Shown here: in pieces, positions 1 to 10,796 of the stretch
Numbering within the stretch: position 1 is the stretch's first letter
Layout of the letters: every line of letters begins with the position of its first letter
NCBI RefSeq assembly: GCF_010686685.1
Contig: NZ_JAAGWD010000003.1
Coordinates: 450,866 to 514,865 of the forward strand
Reading direction: 5' to 3'
Origin: Pontibacter burrus
GTDB lineage: Bacteria > Bacteroidota > Bacteroidia > Cytophagales > Hymenobacteraceae
Length of the DNA stretch: 64,000 bases
Position numbers and translations under genes: made by a program
Notes under the pieces: model-generated
What the model was told of the DNA's origin: nothing
Database searches by the model: none
Seen by the model: only the letters and a program-made list of their open reading frames with translations

Positions 1-1610
1 GTTGAACTGTCGTGGTTAGCAGGGGTATCTTGTAGCAGTTCCTTTTCTATAGTTGTTGCCAGCTGCTTACCCAGTTCCACGCCCCATTGGTCGAAACTAT
101 AGATGTTCCAGATTACGCCCTGCACAAAGGTTTTATGCTCGTACATGGCCAGCAATGCACCCAGGTTATAGGGCGTCAATTGCTTCATCATAATAGAGGT
201 AGTTGGCTTATTGCCTCTAAAAAGTTTGTGTGGCAGCAGCGCTTCCAGTTCAGCTTCGGGCAAGTTTTTTTGTTGTAGTTCCGCTCGTACTTCATCTCTT
301 GTTTTGCCTTGCATCAGCGCCTCGGTCTGGGCAAAAAAGTTGGAGAGCAGCAACGCCTGGTGTTCCCCAATTGGGTTGTTACTTTGGGCAGCCGCTATAA
401 AATCGCAGGGAATAAGAATAGTGCCCTGGTGTATGAGCTGGAAGAAAGAGTGCTGGCTGTTGGTACCGGCCGCTCCCCAGATAACAGGCTGTGTCTGGTA
501 CGTTACTGGTTGTCCGTTTCTGTCTGTGCTTTTGCCATTGCTTTCCATCATTAGCTGTTGTAGGAACTCCGGAAGCAGGCGCATGTACTGGTCGTATGGC
601 AATATGGCGTGGGTCTGGCAGTTAAAGAAGTTAGTGTACCAGATGCTCAGCAGGGCTATTAAAACCGGGATGTTTTGACGGAGCGGCGCTTTACGGAAAT
701 GCTTGTCCATGCTTTCGGCGCCACGCAGCAGTTGCTCAAAGTTCTGGTAGCCTACCGCGCAGGCAATAGACAACCCAATGGCCGACCACAACGAGAAACG
801 GCCGCCTACCCAGTCCCAGAAGCGGAACGTGTTTTCAGGCGCAATACCAAATTTTTCTACTTCGGCGGTGTTGGTTGATAGGGCTACAAAGTGCTTGCTC
901 ACGTGCACAACATCTTTTGCCTGCTCCAGAAACCAGTTGCGTGCAGTATGGGCGTTGGTTATAGTTTCTTTGGTGGTAAACGTTTTGGATGCAATAATGA
1001 AAAGTGTTATTTCCGGGTCCAGTTTCCGGAGCACTTCTGCCGCATCGGTACCGTCTACATTTGAAATAAAATGTACTTCCAGGTCCGGTTGCTGATAAAT
1101 TTTTAAGGCTTCGCAAACCATCTGCGGACCCAGGTGTGAGCCACCAATACCGATATTAACGATATGCCGGAAGCGCTTACCAGTGTAGCCTGTAATGCTG
1201 CCACTATGGATGCCATCGCAAAACTGCTGCATCTGTTTCAGTACGTCGCGCACTTCATCCAGAATATTTTCTCCGTCCAGTAGCAGCTCCTGATCTGAGA
1301 AATTACGCAGTGCCGTGTGTAGCACCGCCCTGTTTTCGGTGGCATTTATCTTTTCGCCGGTGAACATGCTTTCAATAGCACCCGGCACACCCATTTCCTC
1401 TGCCAGTTGCACCAGCAGGTTCAGCGTCTCGTCTGTAATGCGGTTCTTTGAGAGGTCAAAAATAAAGTCTTCGAATCGGAAGCTTAGTTTAGCGGCACGT
1501 TCGGGATCAGAGGCAAACAGCCCGCGCAAGTGCTGCGGCTGTAGTTGCTGGTAGTGTACCTGTAGCTCTGCCCATGAGGCGCAGGAGGTAGGAGTGGTGT
1601 TTCGGAGCAT
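1..1610 (-). CDS. pgi: glucose-6-phosphate isomerase (3' end cut by window edge)
   Basis: Interconverts glucose-6-phosphate and fructose-6-phosphate in cytoplasmic glycolysis/gluconeogenesis. Translated from the reverse strand, it opens MLRNTTPTSCASWAELQVHY. It carries GIGGSHLGP (sugar-phosphate loop), the signature DWVGGRFSLWSAIGL and the C-terminal signature GVIWNIYSFDQWGVELGK. At least 536 codons lie in the window and the reading frame is still open at base 1. Family members are about 550 residues, so only the last few codons should be missing. The start is the ATG whose complement is 1608-1610. No co-directional partner is visible upstream. Identity is very secure. Confidence 0.97.
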   Translation of the reverse strand, partial: MLRNTTPTSCASWAELQVHYQQLQPQHLRGLFASDPERAAKLSFRFEDFIFDLSKNRITDETLNLLVQLAEEMGVPGAIESMFTGEKINATENRAVLHTALRNFSDQELLLDGENILDEVRDVLKQMQQFCDGIHSGSITGYTGKRFRHIVNIGIGGSHLGPQMVCEALKIYQQPDLEVHFISNVDGTDAAEVLRKLDPEITLFIIASKTFTTKETITNAHTARNWFLEQAKDVVHVSKHFVALSTNTAEVEKFGIAPENTFRFWDWVGGRFSLWSAIGLSIACAVGYQNFEQLLRGAESMDKHFRKAPLRQNIPVLIALLSIWYTNFFNCQTHAILPYDQYMRLLPEFLQQLMMESNGKSTDRNGQPVTYQTQPVIWGAAGTNSQHSFFQLIHQGTILIPCDFIAAAQSNNPIGEHQALLLSNFFAQTEALMQGKTRDEVRAELQQKNLPEAELEALLPHKLFRGNKPTTSIMMKQLTPYNLGALLAMYEHKTFVQGVIWNIYSFDQWGVELGKQLATTIEKELLQDTPANHDSS

Positions 1611-1788
1611 AAAAGCTGAAAGTTGGTGTTTTGCACTATGCGCTCAACTACTCTGATTTTAATTATCAGGTTACGGTTTCGGTAGCTGCATCAACTACCC
1701 TAAAGTTCAGAAAATAGTACCAAAACATCAAACTCCCGTATGAAAGAGTGCACTATGCCCGGCAATGTGCTGAGCAGCAGCATTAAAA

Positions 1789-1986
1789 ATGAGTAGCACC
1801 ATGGAACAGAATCAGAAAAAAGGAAACGCAGATAAGCCAACAAAGAAACAGGTACTCCGTGAAGATGATGGAAAGCGTACCCCACCTCAACCCAGCGCTT
1901 ATGGCGTAGGCAATGCCCATCGAAATACACATCCGGAACAGGAGCCTAATGTTCCACCTCACGAACGAACAGAAGGCATCCCGTAA
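1789..1986 (+). CDS. small hydrophilic hypothetical protein (65 aa)
   Basis: Not recognised. The predicted product is very polar, rich in Lys, Glu, Gln, Asn and Pro, with no membrane segment or signal peptide, so it is probably disordered (ends HERTEGIP). An internal ATG at 1801 is an alternative start, and neither has a clear Shine-Dalgarno. Reverse-strand ORFs overlap here but read as shadow sequence, hydrophobic without domain logic. It stands alone between divergent pgi and otsB and is followed by two perfect AACTATAGTT palindromes. Coding status is moderately likely only. Confidence 0.45.
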   Translation: MSSTMEQNQKKGNADKPTKKQVLREDDGKRTPPQPSAYGVGNAHRNTHPEQEPNVPPHERTEGIP

Positions 1987-2150
1987 AACCGACAAACTAT
2001 AGTTCCGGTTCTTTTTAATTTATTTATAGCTGATCTACTGCTATAACCGGGAACAGGTATGCCCGTAGAAGAGATCAACTTTTCAGAACAACTATAGTTT
2101 ACATCAGCCAACGCTGAGTAGTCTGCTATGCCAACTATAAACTCCGACTC

Positions 2151-2969
2151 ATGACGCTTAGATCCGGTACCGAAGTTAAACTTTCAGACCCTGCTACATT
2201 ACCTCACGCCCTTGAAGCTTTCGACACAATACTGCAGAACCGCAAGCCTGCTGTTTTCCTGGACTACGATGGCTGCCTGACACCCATCGTACAGCGACCG
2301 GAGCAAGCTGTTCTGGCAGAGGAAATGCGGGATACGCTTCAGAAATTGGCTAAGGTATGTTTCGTAGCTATAGTTAGTGGCCGAGACCGCGCCAACGTGC
2401 AGCAGTTGGTAAAGCTGGATGAGTTATACTTTGCCGGCTCGCATGGTTTTGATATTTCCGGGCCAGGCAATTTGCATACCGAACCGGGCGGAGCAACAGA
2501 AGTGCTTTCTGCCCTCGATGCCGCCGAGCAGGAACTTAAGAGTGAATCGCAAACTATAGCCGGTGTGCTGGTAGAACGCAAACGCTATGCTATTGCCGTA
2601 CACTACCGCAACGTGCCCGATGGGCAGGTGGAACAGGTAAAAGAAATAACAAGAACCATACTTGCCCGGCATCCGCAGCTTAAAAAAGGGCTCGGCAAAA
2701 TGGTTCTGGAACTGAAGCCCAACCTGGACTGGCACAAAGGCAAAGCAGTACTCTGGCTGCTGCAGCATTTTAACCTTGATTCAGCGGAAGTTTTACCGAT
2801 CTACATCGGCGACGATATTACAGACGAAGATGCCTTCGCATCGTTGCAGGGCAGGGGCATAGGCATTCTGGTAGGTCGCCACGACGAAAATACAGCTGCC
2901 AACTGTAGACTAAACGATGTGGCCGAAGTTCAACAGCTTTTAGAGAAGCTGAGCAAGTTTAGAAGTTAA
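2151..2969 (+). CDS. otsB: trehalose-6-phosphate phosphatase
   Basis: HAD-superfamily phosphatase converting trehalose-6-phosphate to trehalose, the second step of the OtsA/OtsB pathway and a compatible-solute and stress-protection route. HAD motif I is FLDYDGCLTPIV (Asp38 nucleophile, Asp40). The middle cap carries VSGRDR and GSHGFDI, and the C-terminal HAD motif is YIGDDITDEDAF. The length of 272 residues suits OtsB alone, not an OtsA-OtsB fusion. No otsA neighbour is present in the window. The 3' end runs into an AAGTTAGAAAGTT-type repeat and then a terminator shared with the convergent exonuclease gene. Confidence 0.92.
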   Translation: MTLRSGTEVKLSDPATLPHALEAFDTILQNRKPAVFLDYDGCLTPIVQRPEQAVLAEEMRDTLQKLAKVCFVAIVSGRDRANVQQLVKLDELYFAGSHGFDISGPGNLHTEPGGATEVLSALDAAEQELKSESQTIAGVLVERKRYAIAVHYRNVPDGQVEQVKEITRTILARHPQLKKGLGKMVLELKPNLDWHKGKAVLWLLQHFNLDSAEVLPIYIGDDITDEDAFASLQGRGIGILVGRHDENTAANCRLNDVAEVQQLLEKLSKFRS

Positions 2970-3000
2970 TAAGTTAGTAAGTTAGAAAGTTGAGAAATTC
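2953..3000. repeat. AAGTTAG/GTTGAGAA gene-end repeat, copy 1
   Basis: Heptamer-like iteration of AAGTTAG(A/T) overlapping the last otsB codons. It shares the exact 18-mer AAGTTAGAAAGTTGAGAA with the copy after trmB near 53.6 kb. Confidence 0.6.
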
Positions 3001-3027
3001 AGGAATTTTACGAGTGCAGCTGTCAGT

Positions 3028-3066
3028 AAAAAAGGCCTGTCGTGTATGTTGCGGCAAGCCTTTTCT
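3028..3066. terminator. bidirectional terminator between otsB and the exonuclease gene
   Basis: Stem AAAAGGC...GCCTTTT of about 13 bp with one mismatch and a G-U pair. It is A-rich on the left and T-rich on the right, so it can end the converging genes on both strands. Confidence 0.7.
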
Positions 3067-3087
3067 TTTCGAAAGTGTTTTAACTTG

Positions 3088-4596
3088 CTAACTATCAAAC
3101 ACTATCACTTTGTCTTTGTGTTTGCCGCGCATGTGTCCGCGTATGATCTGCTGGATGTCTTTGTTGTCGTTGTAGCGGGTAATGGCGCCTTTAAAATCTT
3201 CCAGGGTGCTGGCCGAGAAAGTTTCATCTACAAACCCGAAACCTAAGTAAGTGCCGTATTCAACTACAACTATGGATTTCTCACCCGGCTCGCGGCCCTT
3301 TCCTATAATTACAAAACTGTTGTGCTCATAGGTAAACGAGTCGAGGGCTTCCGCTACACGCTTGTTATATTCTTCCGGACTTTCTTTGCCAATACAAGCG
3401 CCATTACACTGATGTACCTGGTAATCGAAGCAGGCACCGGTGGTTTTGTACAGGTCGCATAGTTTCTGGCACAAGTTATACTTCGCCACTTTATGAAACA
3501 GGAAACCCTTTGCTTTATAGTGATTCGATAGCGCGATCAGCGGCGTCATGTTCACATTGTCGGCCTTGTTAATACTGCCAAAGGTCAGGCGTCTATATCC
3601 TTTTTCGTCTTCGTATACAAAAATGCCGGTGTTAAACACGCTGCGGCGTTGCTGGCGGTTAAAGTGCGGCTTCATGCGTTTTATCTCTGCCGATTCAAAC
3701 AGCAAAGCCACCAACTCATTGCCCATCAGCTCATAAGTAATATCCGAGATACTGTTCTTGAAATCAAGTGACTTACGGCTTTTATAGTCGATGTTGAAGT
3801 GCTGGATGATGCGCTTTTTGATGTTGATGCTTTTGCCCACATAAATCACCTCGCCCTTGTCATTATGGAAATAGTACACGCCAGGCACCATAGGCAGCGC
3901 ATCTACCTGTTCTTTGCTGATGTTAGGGGGCAGCAAGGAAGTTTTGATCTCCTGCTTTAGTACCTGTGTGGTGTGTTCGGCAGCCATTTGCATGTTGCCA
4001 TCCACCACCGGACGATTGATCTTGATCAGCTTATCAAAGAGGTGCGCCGTTGCTTCGGCATCGCCGATGGCGCGGTGGCGCTGCTGCAACGGTATATCGA
4101 TGCTTTTGCAGAGTTTCCCTAAACTATAGGAGGGTAGTCCCGGAATAAGCGAACGGCTCAGGCGAACGGTGCACAGGGTTTTACGCTGGAACGTATAGCC
4201 CAGGTCGGCAAACTCTTTTTTGATAAAAGAATAGTCGAACCGTACGTTGTGGGCCACAAAGATCTTTCCTTCCGTAAACTCAACAATCTCCTTAGCTACT
4301 TCATAGAACTTAGGCGCATCCTGCACCATATCGTCCGAAATGCCTGTGAGCTGCGTTATAAAATAGGGGATAGGGCGCTGCGGGTTGATGAGCGTGTTAT
4401 ACTTGTCCACGATCTTCTCCCCGTCATGTATAAAAATTGCTATCTCTGTTATCTTATCCTGAGCAGGCTGCCCGCCTGTTGTCTCAATGTCGATGATTGC
4501 GTACAAATGACTCTGATTTAGGTCTGTTTCTAAGGCCGAAGCATCGGGTGCCGGCGGCTTTATACCTAAACCAATATTTTTAGTAAACCGTTTCAA
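3088..4596 (-). CDS. DEDDh exonuclease / GIY-YIG nuclease fusion with UvrC-like Cys motif
   Basis: Two nuclease modules in one 502-residue protein. Residues about 30-190 form a DnaQ-type 3'-5' exonuclease with IDIETTG (Asp36, Glu38), NVRFDYSF (Asp121) and HRAIGDAEAT (His174, Asp179). Residues about 237-315 form a GIY-YIG endonuclease domain (GVYYF, then IYVGKS, and a Glu near 301). A Cys-rich stretch around 375-405 (LCDLYK, GACFDYQVHQCNGAC) resembles the UvrC region following its GIY-YIG domain. Such fusions are known in bacteria (Cho/UvrC-like, DNA polymerase III epsilon-like annotation). A role in nucleotide excision repair or repair-patch processing is inference. The start has no competing Met nearby. 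Confidence 0.88.
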   Translation of the reverse strand: MKRFTKNIGLGIKPPAPDASALETDLNQSHLYAIIDIETTGGQPAQDKITEIAIFIHDGEKIVDKYNTLINPQRPIPYFITQLTGISDDMVQDAPKFYEVAKEIVEFTEGKIFVAHNVRFDYSFIKKEFADLGYTFQRKTLCTVRLSRSLIPGLPSYSLGKLCKSIDIPLQQRHRAIGDAEATAHLFDKLIKINRPVVDGNMQMAAEHTTQVLKQEIKTSLLPPNISKEQVDALPMVPGVYYFHNDKGEVIYVGKSINIKKRIIQHFNIDYKSRKSLDFKNSISDITYELMGNELVALLFESAEIKRMKPHFNRQQRRSVFNTGIFVYEDEKGYRRLTFGSINKADNVNMTPLIALSNHYKAKGFLFHKVAKYNLCQKLCDLYKTTGACFDYQVHQCNGACIGKESPEEYNKRVAEALDSFTYEHNSFVIIGKGREPGEKSIVVVEYGTYLGFGFVDETFSASTLEDFKGAITRYNDNKDIQQIIRGHMRGKHKDKVIVFDS

Positions 4597-4649
4597 ATTA
4601 GGCGTGTAACTATCTGGTGTGCAAATAAGCTTAGTAATCGATGAGGATT

Positions 4650-5801
4650 TTACTCCGGCTCTTCGTCTGATTTTTTCCGTTTGCCCCGGCCTATTCCGTT
4701 CCAGATTTCCTGCAGCCAGTTGGTTACTTTTTTATGCCGCTTCGGTTCCACATCATCGATATCGGCCAGCAGAAAACCAAACGGCTTCAGCGGCTCATAC
4801 ACATCAAAAATTACTTTCAGCATGGCAATAATTGGTATCGACAGGATCATGCCGGGCGCACCCCATACCTCACCACCAATTAGCAGACCCAGTATAGCCG
4901 CAAAAGGGTTTATACTTACTTTAGAGCCTACTACAAAAGGCGTTATGAAATTACCTTCCATAAACTGCACTACCATAAACACTACAATCACCAGCACAGC
5001 ATCTATCAGGTGGCCGGTAGTTGCCAGGGTAAATAAAGCAGGTAACATGGCACCGATCAGGATACCGATGTAAGGGATGATAGTAAGGATGGAAGCAAAA
5101 ATGCCGAAGAAAATAGCGTACTTTACACCAAGCAGCAACAGGCCCGCAGAGTTCAGCAATGCCACGATCACGATCACGATCATCAGCCCCGAAATGTAGC
5201 TTTGCACTACTTCCTGTATATTTGTAACGGTCTGTATCATGCTGCTGCGGCGGTCTTTGGATACAAACCGGAACATAAACTGCTGCAGGTGATCGCGGTA
5301 GTAAAGCAGGCAGAAAACGAAGATGGGAACTATAGTTAGCGCTGCAATAGCACCTGTCGTCATGGAAATGGTATTGCCCAGAAAAGTAGTGGCAAGATTC
5401 TGCAGGCTGCTGATGGCATTCCGGACAAGGTCGCTTTTGTTTGATGGCTCTATTCCGAATTTGGTCTGTAAAAACAGCTGCACCTTATCTACCAGGTCGC
5501 TTACGTTGCTGCCAATTTTATCGAGCTCAGAAGTTAAGTTCAGTAACTGCACTGAAAGGAACCAGATAACTAAGCCCAGCACAATTACGATCAGGATGAT
5601 GCTGAAAAGAATGGCAATTGGCCGCGGTACGCGCAGCTTAGTTTCCAGGTCTTGCACCAGGGGCAGCAGGAGCATGGCAAACAGTACCGCAAAGGCAAAA
5701 GGCACCAACACAGATTTAAACATCTGCAAAAGCCAGATCAGCAGAATGATGCCAAGTAAGATAACAGTGTATTTAAAATACGAGGGTAATTTTATTTCCA
5801 T
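4650..5801 (-). CDS. AI-2E family transporter (UPF0118/PerM-like permease)
   Basis: Polytopic inner-membrane protein of the AI-2E exporter/YdiK family, with about eight hydrophobic segments, starting with YTVILLGIILLIWLLQMF. The late motif region GEVWGAPGMILSIPIIAMLKVIFDVYEPLKPFGFLL is typical of the family. The highly charged C-terminal tail (RGKRKKSDEEPE) is cytosolic. I prefer the ATG whose complement ends at 5801 (MEIKLPSYFKYTV) over the longer form from 5831, because the ten extra residues are not family-like. Substrates vary in the family (quorum signals, Na+/H+ exchange), so no substrate is claimed. It is divergent from parE. Confidence 0.85.
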   Translation of the reverse strand: MEIKLPSYFKYTVILLGIILLIWLLQMFKSVLVPFAFAVLFAMLLLPLVQDLETKLRVPRPIAILFSIILIVIVLGLVIWFLSVQLLNLTSELDKIGSNVSDLVDKVQLFLQTKFGIEPSNKSDLVRNAISSLQNLATTFLGNTISMTTGAIAALTIVPIFVFCLLYYRDHLQQFMFRFVSKDRRSSMIQTVTNIQEVVQSYISGLMIVIVIVALLNSAGLLLLGVKYAIFFGIFASILTIIPYIGILIGAMLPALFTLATTGHLIDAVLVIVVFMVVQFMEGNFITPFVVGSKVSINPFAAILGLLIGGEVWGAPGMILSIPIIAMLKVIFDVYEPLKPFGFLLADIDDVEPKRHKKVTNWLQEIWNGIGRGKRKKSDEEPE

Positions 5802-6135
5802 GGAGCGGGCACCCCTTTGCAGGTTATGCAATTAATTTATAGTTTTCTTTCGCTTACAATATACAAAAAAATAGATATTTTAATGCTAAAAATATTAGCT
5901 TGTGTCCACAAAATAAAGACTGCTATAGTTGAACCAGAATCCTGTTTAAGTGGTTTATATCCTATAGGATAAGCTTCTACTAGTAGTAATAAATGCTTGT
6001 GGCTAATTTTATTAGCAAATAAAATTTATTAATTTGCAAACCGGGAGGCACCGGAACTATTATTGCGTGCTGTCCCTTTTATTTTTCTATATTTCCGATT
6101 GATTTTACTTAAACAACTACACTTACGCTTACACA
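5802..6135. other. AT-rich divergent intergenic region upstream of parE
   Basis: About 330 bases (about 300 if the permease starts at 5831) with no convincing ORF. It holds CTATAG cores near 5931 and 5962 and a near-consensus -7 element TATATTTC at 6088-6095, 40 bases before parE, with TTG at 6063-6065 (22-base spacing) as possible -33. It presumably contains promoters for both flanking genes. Confidence 0.5.
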
Positions 6136-7998
6136 ATGGCAGAGTTAGAGCATAATTACAACGAAGACAGTATCCGTTCCTTAGAGCCCCGCGAACACAT
6201 CAGGCTGCGCCCTGGTATGTACATTGGTAAGCTCGGCGACGGTTCGGCTGCTGACGACGGTATTTACATTTTAGTGAAGGAAGTGATCGATAACTCCATT
6301 GACGAACATGTGATGGGTTTCGGTAAGACCATTGACATCAAAATATCTGACCACAAGGTGCAGGTGCGCGACTATGGCCGTGGTATTCCGCTGGGCAAAG
6401 TGATCGATTGCGTGAGTAAGATCAACACCGGTGGTAAGTACGACAGCAAAGCCTTCCAGAAATCAGTGGGTCTGAACGGTGTGGGTACCAAAGCAGTAAA
6501 CGCACTTTCAAGTAACTTCCGCATCCAGTCGGTGCGCGACGGGCAGATGAAAGCTGCTGAGTTTGAGCGCGGCGTACTGACGAACGATTTACCTTTAGAA
6601 GCTACATCGCAGCGAAACGGTACGCTTACCACGTTCACGCCAGACGATACCATTTTCAAGAACTATAAGTTTAACCCGGAGTACCTGGAGAACCAGATCT
6701 GGAACTACGTGTACCTGAATGCGGGCTTAACTATAAACTTCAACGGCAAAAAGTTTTACTCAGAGAATGGCCTTTTAGACCTGCTGCGTAACAAAGCCGA
6801 TGAAGAAGCTATGCGTTACCCGATCATCCATCTGAAAGGTGCGGATATTGAGCTGGCTTTAACCCACGGCAACGACTACGGCGAAGAATACTATAGTTTT
6901 GTAAACGGCCAGTATACGACGATGGGTGGTACACACCTGGCAGCTTTCCGTGAGGCAGTAGTAAAAACGGTGCGCGATTTCTATAAAAAGGATTACGATG
7001 CGGCTGATATCCGTGGTTCCATTATCGGTGCTATCTCGCTACGCGTGCAGGAGCCTGTATTTGAATCGCAGACCAAAACCAAGCTGGGTTCTATTGAAAT
7101 GGGACCTGATGGTCCGGCGGTTCGTGCTTATATCAACGAATTTATAAAAGAGGCGCTTGATAACTACCTGCACAAGAACCCAACTACAGCCGAAGCGCTG
7201 AAGAAGCGAATTGAGCAGAGTGAGCGCGAGCGTAAGGACATGGCCGGTGTTAAAAAGCTGGCGAACCAGCGTGCTAAAAAAGCGAATCTGCATAACCGTA
7301 AGCTCCGCGATTGCCGCCTGCACTTTAACGAAGACAAGCACGAGAACTCACTGCTTTCTACGCTCTTCATAACAGAGGGTGACTCGGCGAGTGGTTCCAT
7401 TACCAAGTCGCGCAACGTGGATACTGAAGCGGTATTCAGTTTGCGCGGTAAGCCGCTGAACTGCTTTGGCCTGAAGAAAAAAGTAGTTTATGAAAACGAG
7501 GAATTTAACCTGCTACAGCACGCACTTAATATTGAAGAAGGCTTGGAAGGCTTGCGCTACAACCGCGTGGTAATCGCAACCGATGCCGACGTGGACGGGA
7601 TGCACATCCGCCTGTTGATGCTGACATTCTTCCTGCAGTTCTTCCCGGATCTGGTGCGTAACGGCCACGTGTACATCCTGGAGACGCCACTTTTCCGTGT
7701 GCGCAACAAGAAAGAAACGATCTACTGCTATAACGAAACAGAGAAGCAGGAAGCTATCAATAAACTGGGCAAGAAGCCGGAAATTACCCGATTTAAAGGT
7801 CTTGGTGAGATCTCGCCGGACGAATTTGGCAAGTTTATTGGCGACAACATTAAACTGAAGCCGGTAATTCTGCAGAAGGATTCTACCATACAGAAGATAC
7901 TAAGCTACTACATGGGTAAAAACACACCGGAGCGTCAGCAGTTCATTATCGAAAATTTGAAGATTGAAAAAGACATAGTTGAAGAAGTATATGCATAA
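6136..7998 (+). CDS. parE: DNA topoisomerase IV subunit B
   Basis: ATPase subunit of the type IIA topoisomerase that decatenates daughter chromosomes. The GHKL ATPase shows [22 protein letters not shown] (catalytic Glu region), DYGRGIPLG and [13 protein letters not shown]. The TOPRIM domain shows ITEGDSASG and [12 protein letters not shown]. At 620 residues it lacks the insertion seen in some GyrB proteins. The next gene, overlapping by 8 bases, encodes the matching A subunit, which supports ParE over GyrB. The start ATG at 6136 precedes [16 protein letters not shown], as expected for Bacteroidota ParE. Confidence 0.94.
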   Translation: MAELEHNYNEDSIRSLEPREHIRLRPGMYIGKLGDGSAADDGIYILVKEVIDNSIDEHVMGFGKTIDIKISDHKVQVRDYGRGIPLGKVIDCVSKINTGGKYDSKAFQKSVGLNGVGTKAVNALSSNFRIQSVRDGQMKAAEFERGVLTNDLPLEATSQRNGTLTTFTPDDTIFKNYKFNPEYLENQIWNYVYLNAGLTINFNGKKFYSENGLLDLLRNKADEEAMRYPIIHLKGADIELALTHGNDYGEEYYSFVNGQYTTMGGTHLAAFREAVVKTVRDFYKKDYDAADIRGSIIGAISLRVQEPVFESQTKTKLGSIEMGPDGPAVRAYINEFIKEALDNYLHKNPTTAEALKKRIEQSERERKDMAGVKKLANQRAKKANLHNRKLRDCRLHFNEDKHENSLLSTLFITEGDSASGSITKSRNVDTEAVFSLRGKPLNCFGLKKKVVYENEEFNLLQHALNIEEGLEGLRYNRVVIATDADVDGMHIRLLMLTFFLQFFPDLVRNGHVYILETPLFRVRNKKETIYCYNETEKQEAINKLGKKPEITRFKGLGEISPDEFGKFIGDNIKLKPVILQKDSTIQKILSYYMGKNTPERQQFIIENLKIEKDIVEEVYA

Positions 7999-10747
7999 CG
8001 ACGATATAAACGAAGAATTGCACCAACACGAGGAAGAGGGACAGGAACAGGAAGTAGCATTTACCGATGGCGAAGAAGAAGTCATCCATAATGTAACCCC
8101 GGTTGGTGGCCTTTTTGAGAACTGGTTCTTAGACTATGCTTCTTATGTAATTCTGGAGCGTGCGGTACCAGCTATCGAAGACGGTTTTAAGCCAGTGCAG
8201 CGACGTATTCTCCACGCCATGAAGGAAATGGACGATGGTCGCTTTAACAAAGTGGCCAACGTTATTGGTCAGACCATGCAGTACCATCCGCACGGTGATG
8301 CCTCTATTGGAGATGCTATAGTTAACCTGGGCCAGAAAGACCTGCTGATTGAGACGCAGGGTAACTGGGGTGATGTACGTACGGGAGATAGCGCTGCTGC
8401 AGCCCGTTATATCGAGGCTCGTCTTTCTAAGTTTGCCCTTGATGTGGTATTTAATCCGCAGACAACGCAGTGGCAGCTAAGCTATGATGGTCGTAAGAAC
8501 GAGCCGGTGACACTGCCTGTAAAGTTCCCAATGTTATTGGCACAGGGTGTAGAAGGTATTGCCGTAGGTCTTTCGACCAAGATCATGCCGCACAATTTCA
8601 AAGAGCTGATCAAGGGTTCGATAGATGTGCTGAAAGGCCGTAGCACCACACTGCTGCCAGACTTCCCGACCGGAGGTATGATTGACGCTACCAACTATAA
8701 CAATGGTGTGCGTGGTGGTAAGATCCGTGTGCGCGCAACTATAGAGAAGGTAGACAAGACAATGCTCATCATCCGCGATGTACCTTACGGTACAACGACA
8801 ACCGGTTTGATGGAATCTATAGTTAAGGCGAGCGAGAACAACAAGATCAAGATCAAGAAGGTAGTTGATAACACGGCTGCCGAGGTGGAGATACAAGTGC
8901 ACTTGCCAACTGGTGTATCGCCAGATCTGACCATGGATGCGCTGTATGCTTTCACTGATTGCGAAGTTTCTATTTCGCCGAATACCTGCGTGATCATCGA
9001 CGAAAAGCCGCACTTCCTGAGTGTGGACGAGTTACTGCGCATCTCTACCTTCAAAACAGTAGACCTGCTGAAGCGTGAGCTCGAGATCCGTAAAGGTGAA
9101 CTGGAAGATAAGTGGCATTACTCATCCCTGGAGAAGATCTTCATTGAGAACCGCATTTATCGCGATATTGAAGAGTGCGAAACCTGGGAAGCTGTGCTGC
9201 AGGCGATTGATAAAGGGCTTGACCCGTTCAAGAAGCTGTTGCGCCGTGAAGTTACCGAAGAAGATATTATTCGCCTGACAGAGATCAAGATCAAGCGTAT
9301 TTCGAAGTACGACTCTTTCAAAGCGGATGAATACATTAATAAGCTGGAAGAGGAAATGGCTGAGGTAGATGATAACCTGGCTAACCTGATCCGCTATGCA
9401 ATTGCATACTTCGAAGGCTTACTCAAGAAATACGGACAAGGCAAAGATCGTAAAACGCAGATCAAGACCTTTGACGTGATCACAGCACAGAAAGTAGCCA
9501 TTGCCAACCAGAAACTGTACATGAATGCCAAGGATGGCTTTATCGGTACCAGTTTGCGCAAAGATGAGTTTGTGTGCGACTGCTCTGATATGGACGACAT
9601 CATCGTGTTCCGTAAGGATGGCAAATTCATGGTTACGAAAGTAGCTGACAAGACTTTTGTGGGCAAGGACATTATTATGGCCGGCGTTTACAACAAGAAC
9701 GACGAGCACATGGTGTACAACATGATCTATGTGGATGGCAAAACCGGCGTATCGTTTGCGAAGCGCTTTGCCGTGAAGTCTATTACCAGAGACAAGGAAT
9801 ATGACCTTACCAAAGGAAGCAAAGGCTCGAAAGTACATTACCTGACAGCCAATCCGAACTCAGAGTCTGAAGTGGTGAGTATAACACTTGCACCGCAGTC
9901 TACGGCCCGCAACAAACAATTTGATTATGACTTTGCCGAACTGATGATCAAGGGTAAAGGTTCTAATGGTAACATCGTGACCAAATACCCGATCAAGAAA
10001 GTAGTACAGAAGAGCCTTGGTGAGTCTACTTTAGGTGGCCGTGAGATTTTCTACGACGAGGTGATCGGACGTCTGAATACCGAAAGCCGTGGCCGTTACC
10101 TGGGTTCCTTTAATACAGATGATACCATCCTGGTGATCTACGAAGACGGTACATATGAGCAAACGTCCTTTGACCTGAACAACCATTATAGTGTTGAGAA
10201 GATCAAGGTGCTGCAGAAGTTTGATCCGGAGTTGGTTGTATCGTCAATTTATTATGACGGAGACAATAAAACCTACTATGTAAAGCGTTTCAGGATAGAG
10301 ACTTCTACGGTTGGTAAGAAATTCTCCTTCATTTCTGAAAGCAAAAACTCCAGACTGGAAGCAGTGTCCACGCATCCGGAACCACTGGCAGATATCAAAT
10401 TCAAGCGAAGCCTGCGTGGCGAGAAAGAATCTGAGAAATTACTGCTCAGCGAGTTTATTGATGTGAAAGGCTGGAAGGCCATGGGTAACAAGCTCAACTA
10501 CTTCAAGATTTACGATGTGAGCGTGCCGAAACAGGAGGTAGTGGAGCATGAGGAAGAGAAGCCGAAAGCTAAAAAAAGTGCTAAGCGTGAACCAGTTACC
10601 CTGCCATCGGAGTTAAAGGAACTGGCTGAGGAAGCTGCACGTGCAAGCGGAACTCAACCTGATTCTCTTGACGACGTAGAGGATAGTATACAGGAAAACA
10701 GTGCAAAGAAAGCTATAAAAGAAAAGAAACAACTGAATCTATTCTAG
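7991..10747 (+). CDS. parC: DNA topoisomerase IV subunit A
   Basis: Breakage-reunion subunit partnering ParE. The N-terminal winged-helix domain contains [11 protein letters not shown] and [13 protein letters not shown], with the catalytic tyrosine in [11 protein letters not shown] (Tyr140 counting from this start). The C-terminal region has degenerate beta-pinwheel repeats, followed by a charged tail ([11 protein letters not shown]... KEKKQLNLF). I chose the ATG at 7991 rather than an in-frame TTG at 7979. It overlaps the parE stop by 8 bases, implying translational coupling. CTATAG cores occur in-frame at DAIVNLG and ESIVKAS. Confidence 0.94.
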   Translation: MHNDDINEELHQHEEEGQEQEVAFTDGEEEVIHNVTPVGGLFENWFLDYASYVILERAVPAIEDGFKPVQRRILHAMKEMDDGRFNKVANVIGQTMQYHPHGDASIGDAIVNLGQKDLLIETQGNWGDVRTGDSAAAARYIEARLSKFALDVVFNPQTTQWQLSYDGRKNEPVTLPVKFPMLLAQGVEGIAVGLSTKIMPHNFKELIKGSIDVLKGRSTTLLPDFPTGGMIDATNYNNGVRGGKIRVRATIEKVDKTMLIIRDVPYGTTTTGLMESIVKASENNKIKIKKVVDNTAAEVEIQVHLPTGVSPDLTMDALYAFTDCEVSISPNTCVIIDEKPHFLSVDELLRISTFKTVDLLKRELEIRKGELEDKWHYSSLEKIFIENRIYRDIEECETWEAVLQAIDKGLDPFKKLLRREVTEEDIIRLTEIKIKRISKYDSFKADEYINKLEEEMAEVDDNLANLIRYAIAYFEGLLKKYGQGKDRKTQIKTFDVITAQKVAIANQKLYMNAKDGFIGTSLRKDEFVCDCSDMDDIIVFRKDGKFMVTKVADKTFVGKDIIMAGVYNKNDEHMVYNMIYVDGKTGVSFAKRFAVKSITRDKEYDLTKGSKGSKVHYLTANPNSESEVVSITLAPQSTARNKQFDYDFAELMIKGKGSNGNIVTKYPIKKVVQKSLGESTLGGREIFYDEVIGRLNTESRGRYLGSFNTDDTILVIYEDGTYEQTSFDLNNHYSVEKIKVLQKFDPELVVSSIYYDGDNKTYYVKRFRIETSTVGKKFSFISESKNSRLEAVSTHPEPLADIKFKRSLRGEKESEKLLLSEFIDVKGWKAMGNKLNYFKIYDVSVPKQEVVEHEEEKPKAKKSAKREPVTLPSELKELAEEAARASGTQPDSLDDVEDSIQENSAKKAIKEKKQLNLF

Positions 10748-10796
10748 CATAAGCACTGCTTCTTGTCCAAATTCCTTAATACAAGTAATCTGACTT

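Noticed and set aside
211..678. ORFs on the + strand within the first 1.6 kb
   Set aside because: They are antisense to pgi, which has full domain signatures on the reverse strand. The products have no domain logic.
1783..1995. Hydrophobic ORF on the reverse strand opposite the small hydrophilic ORF
   Set aside because: It has overlapping frames on the same stretch, no start signal and no family features. The + strand product is more plausible.
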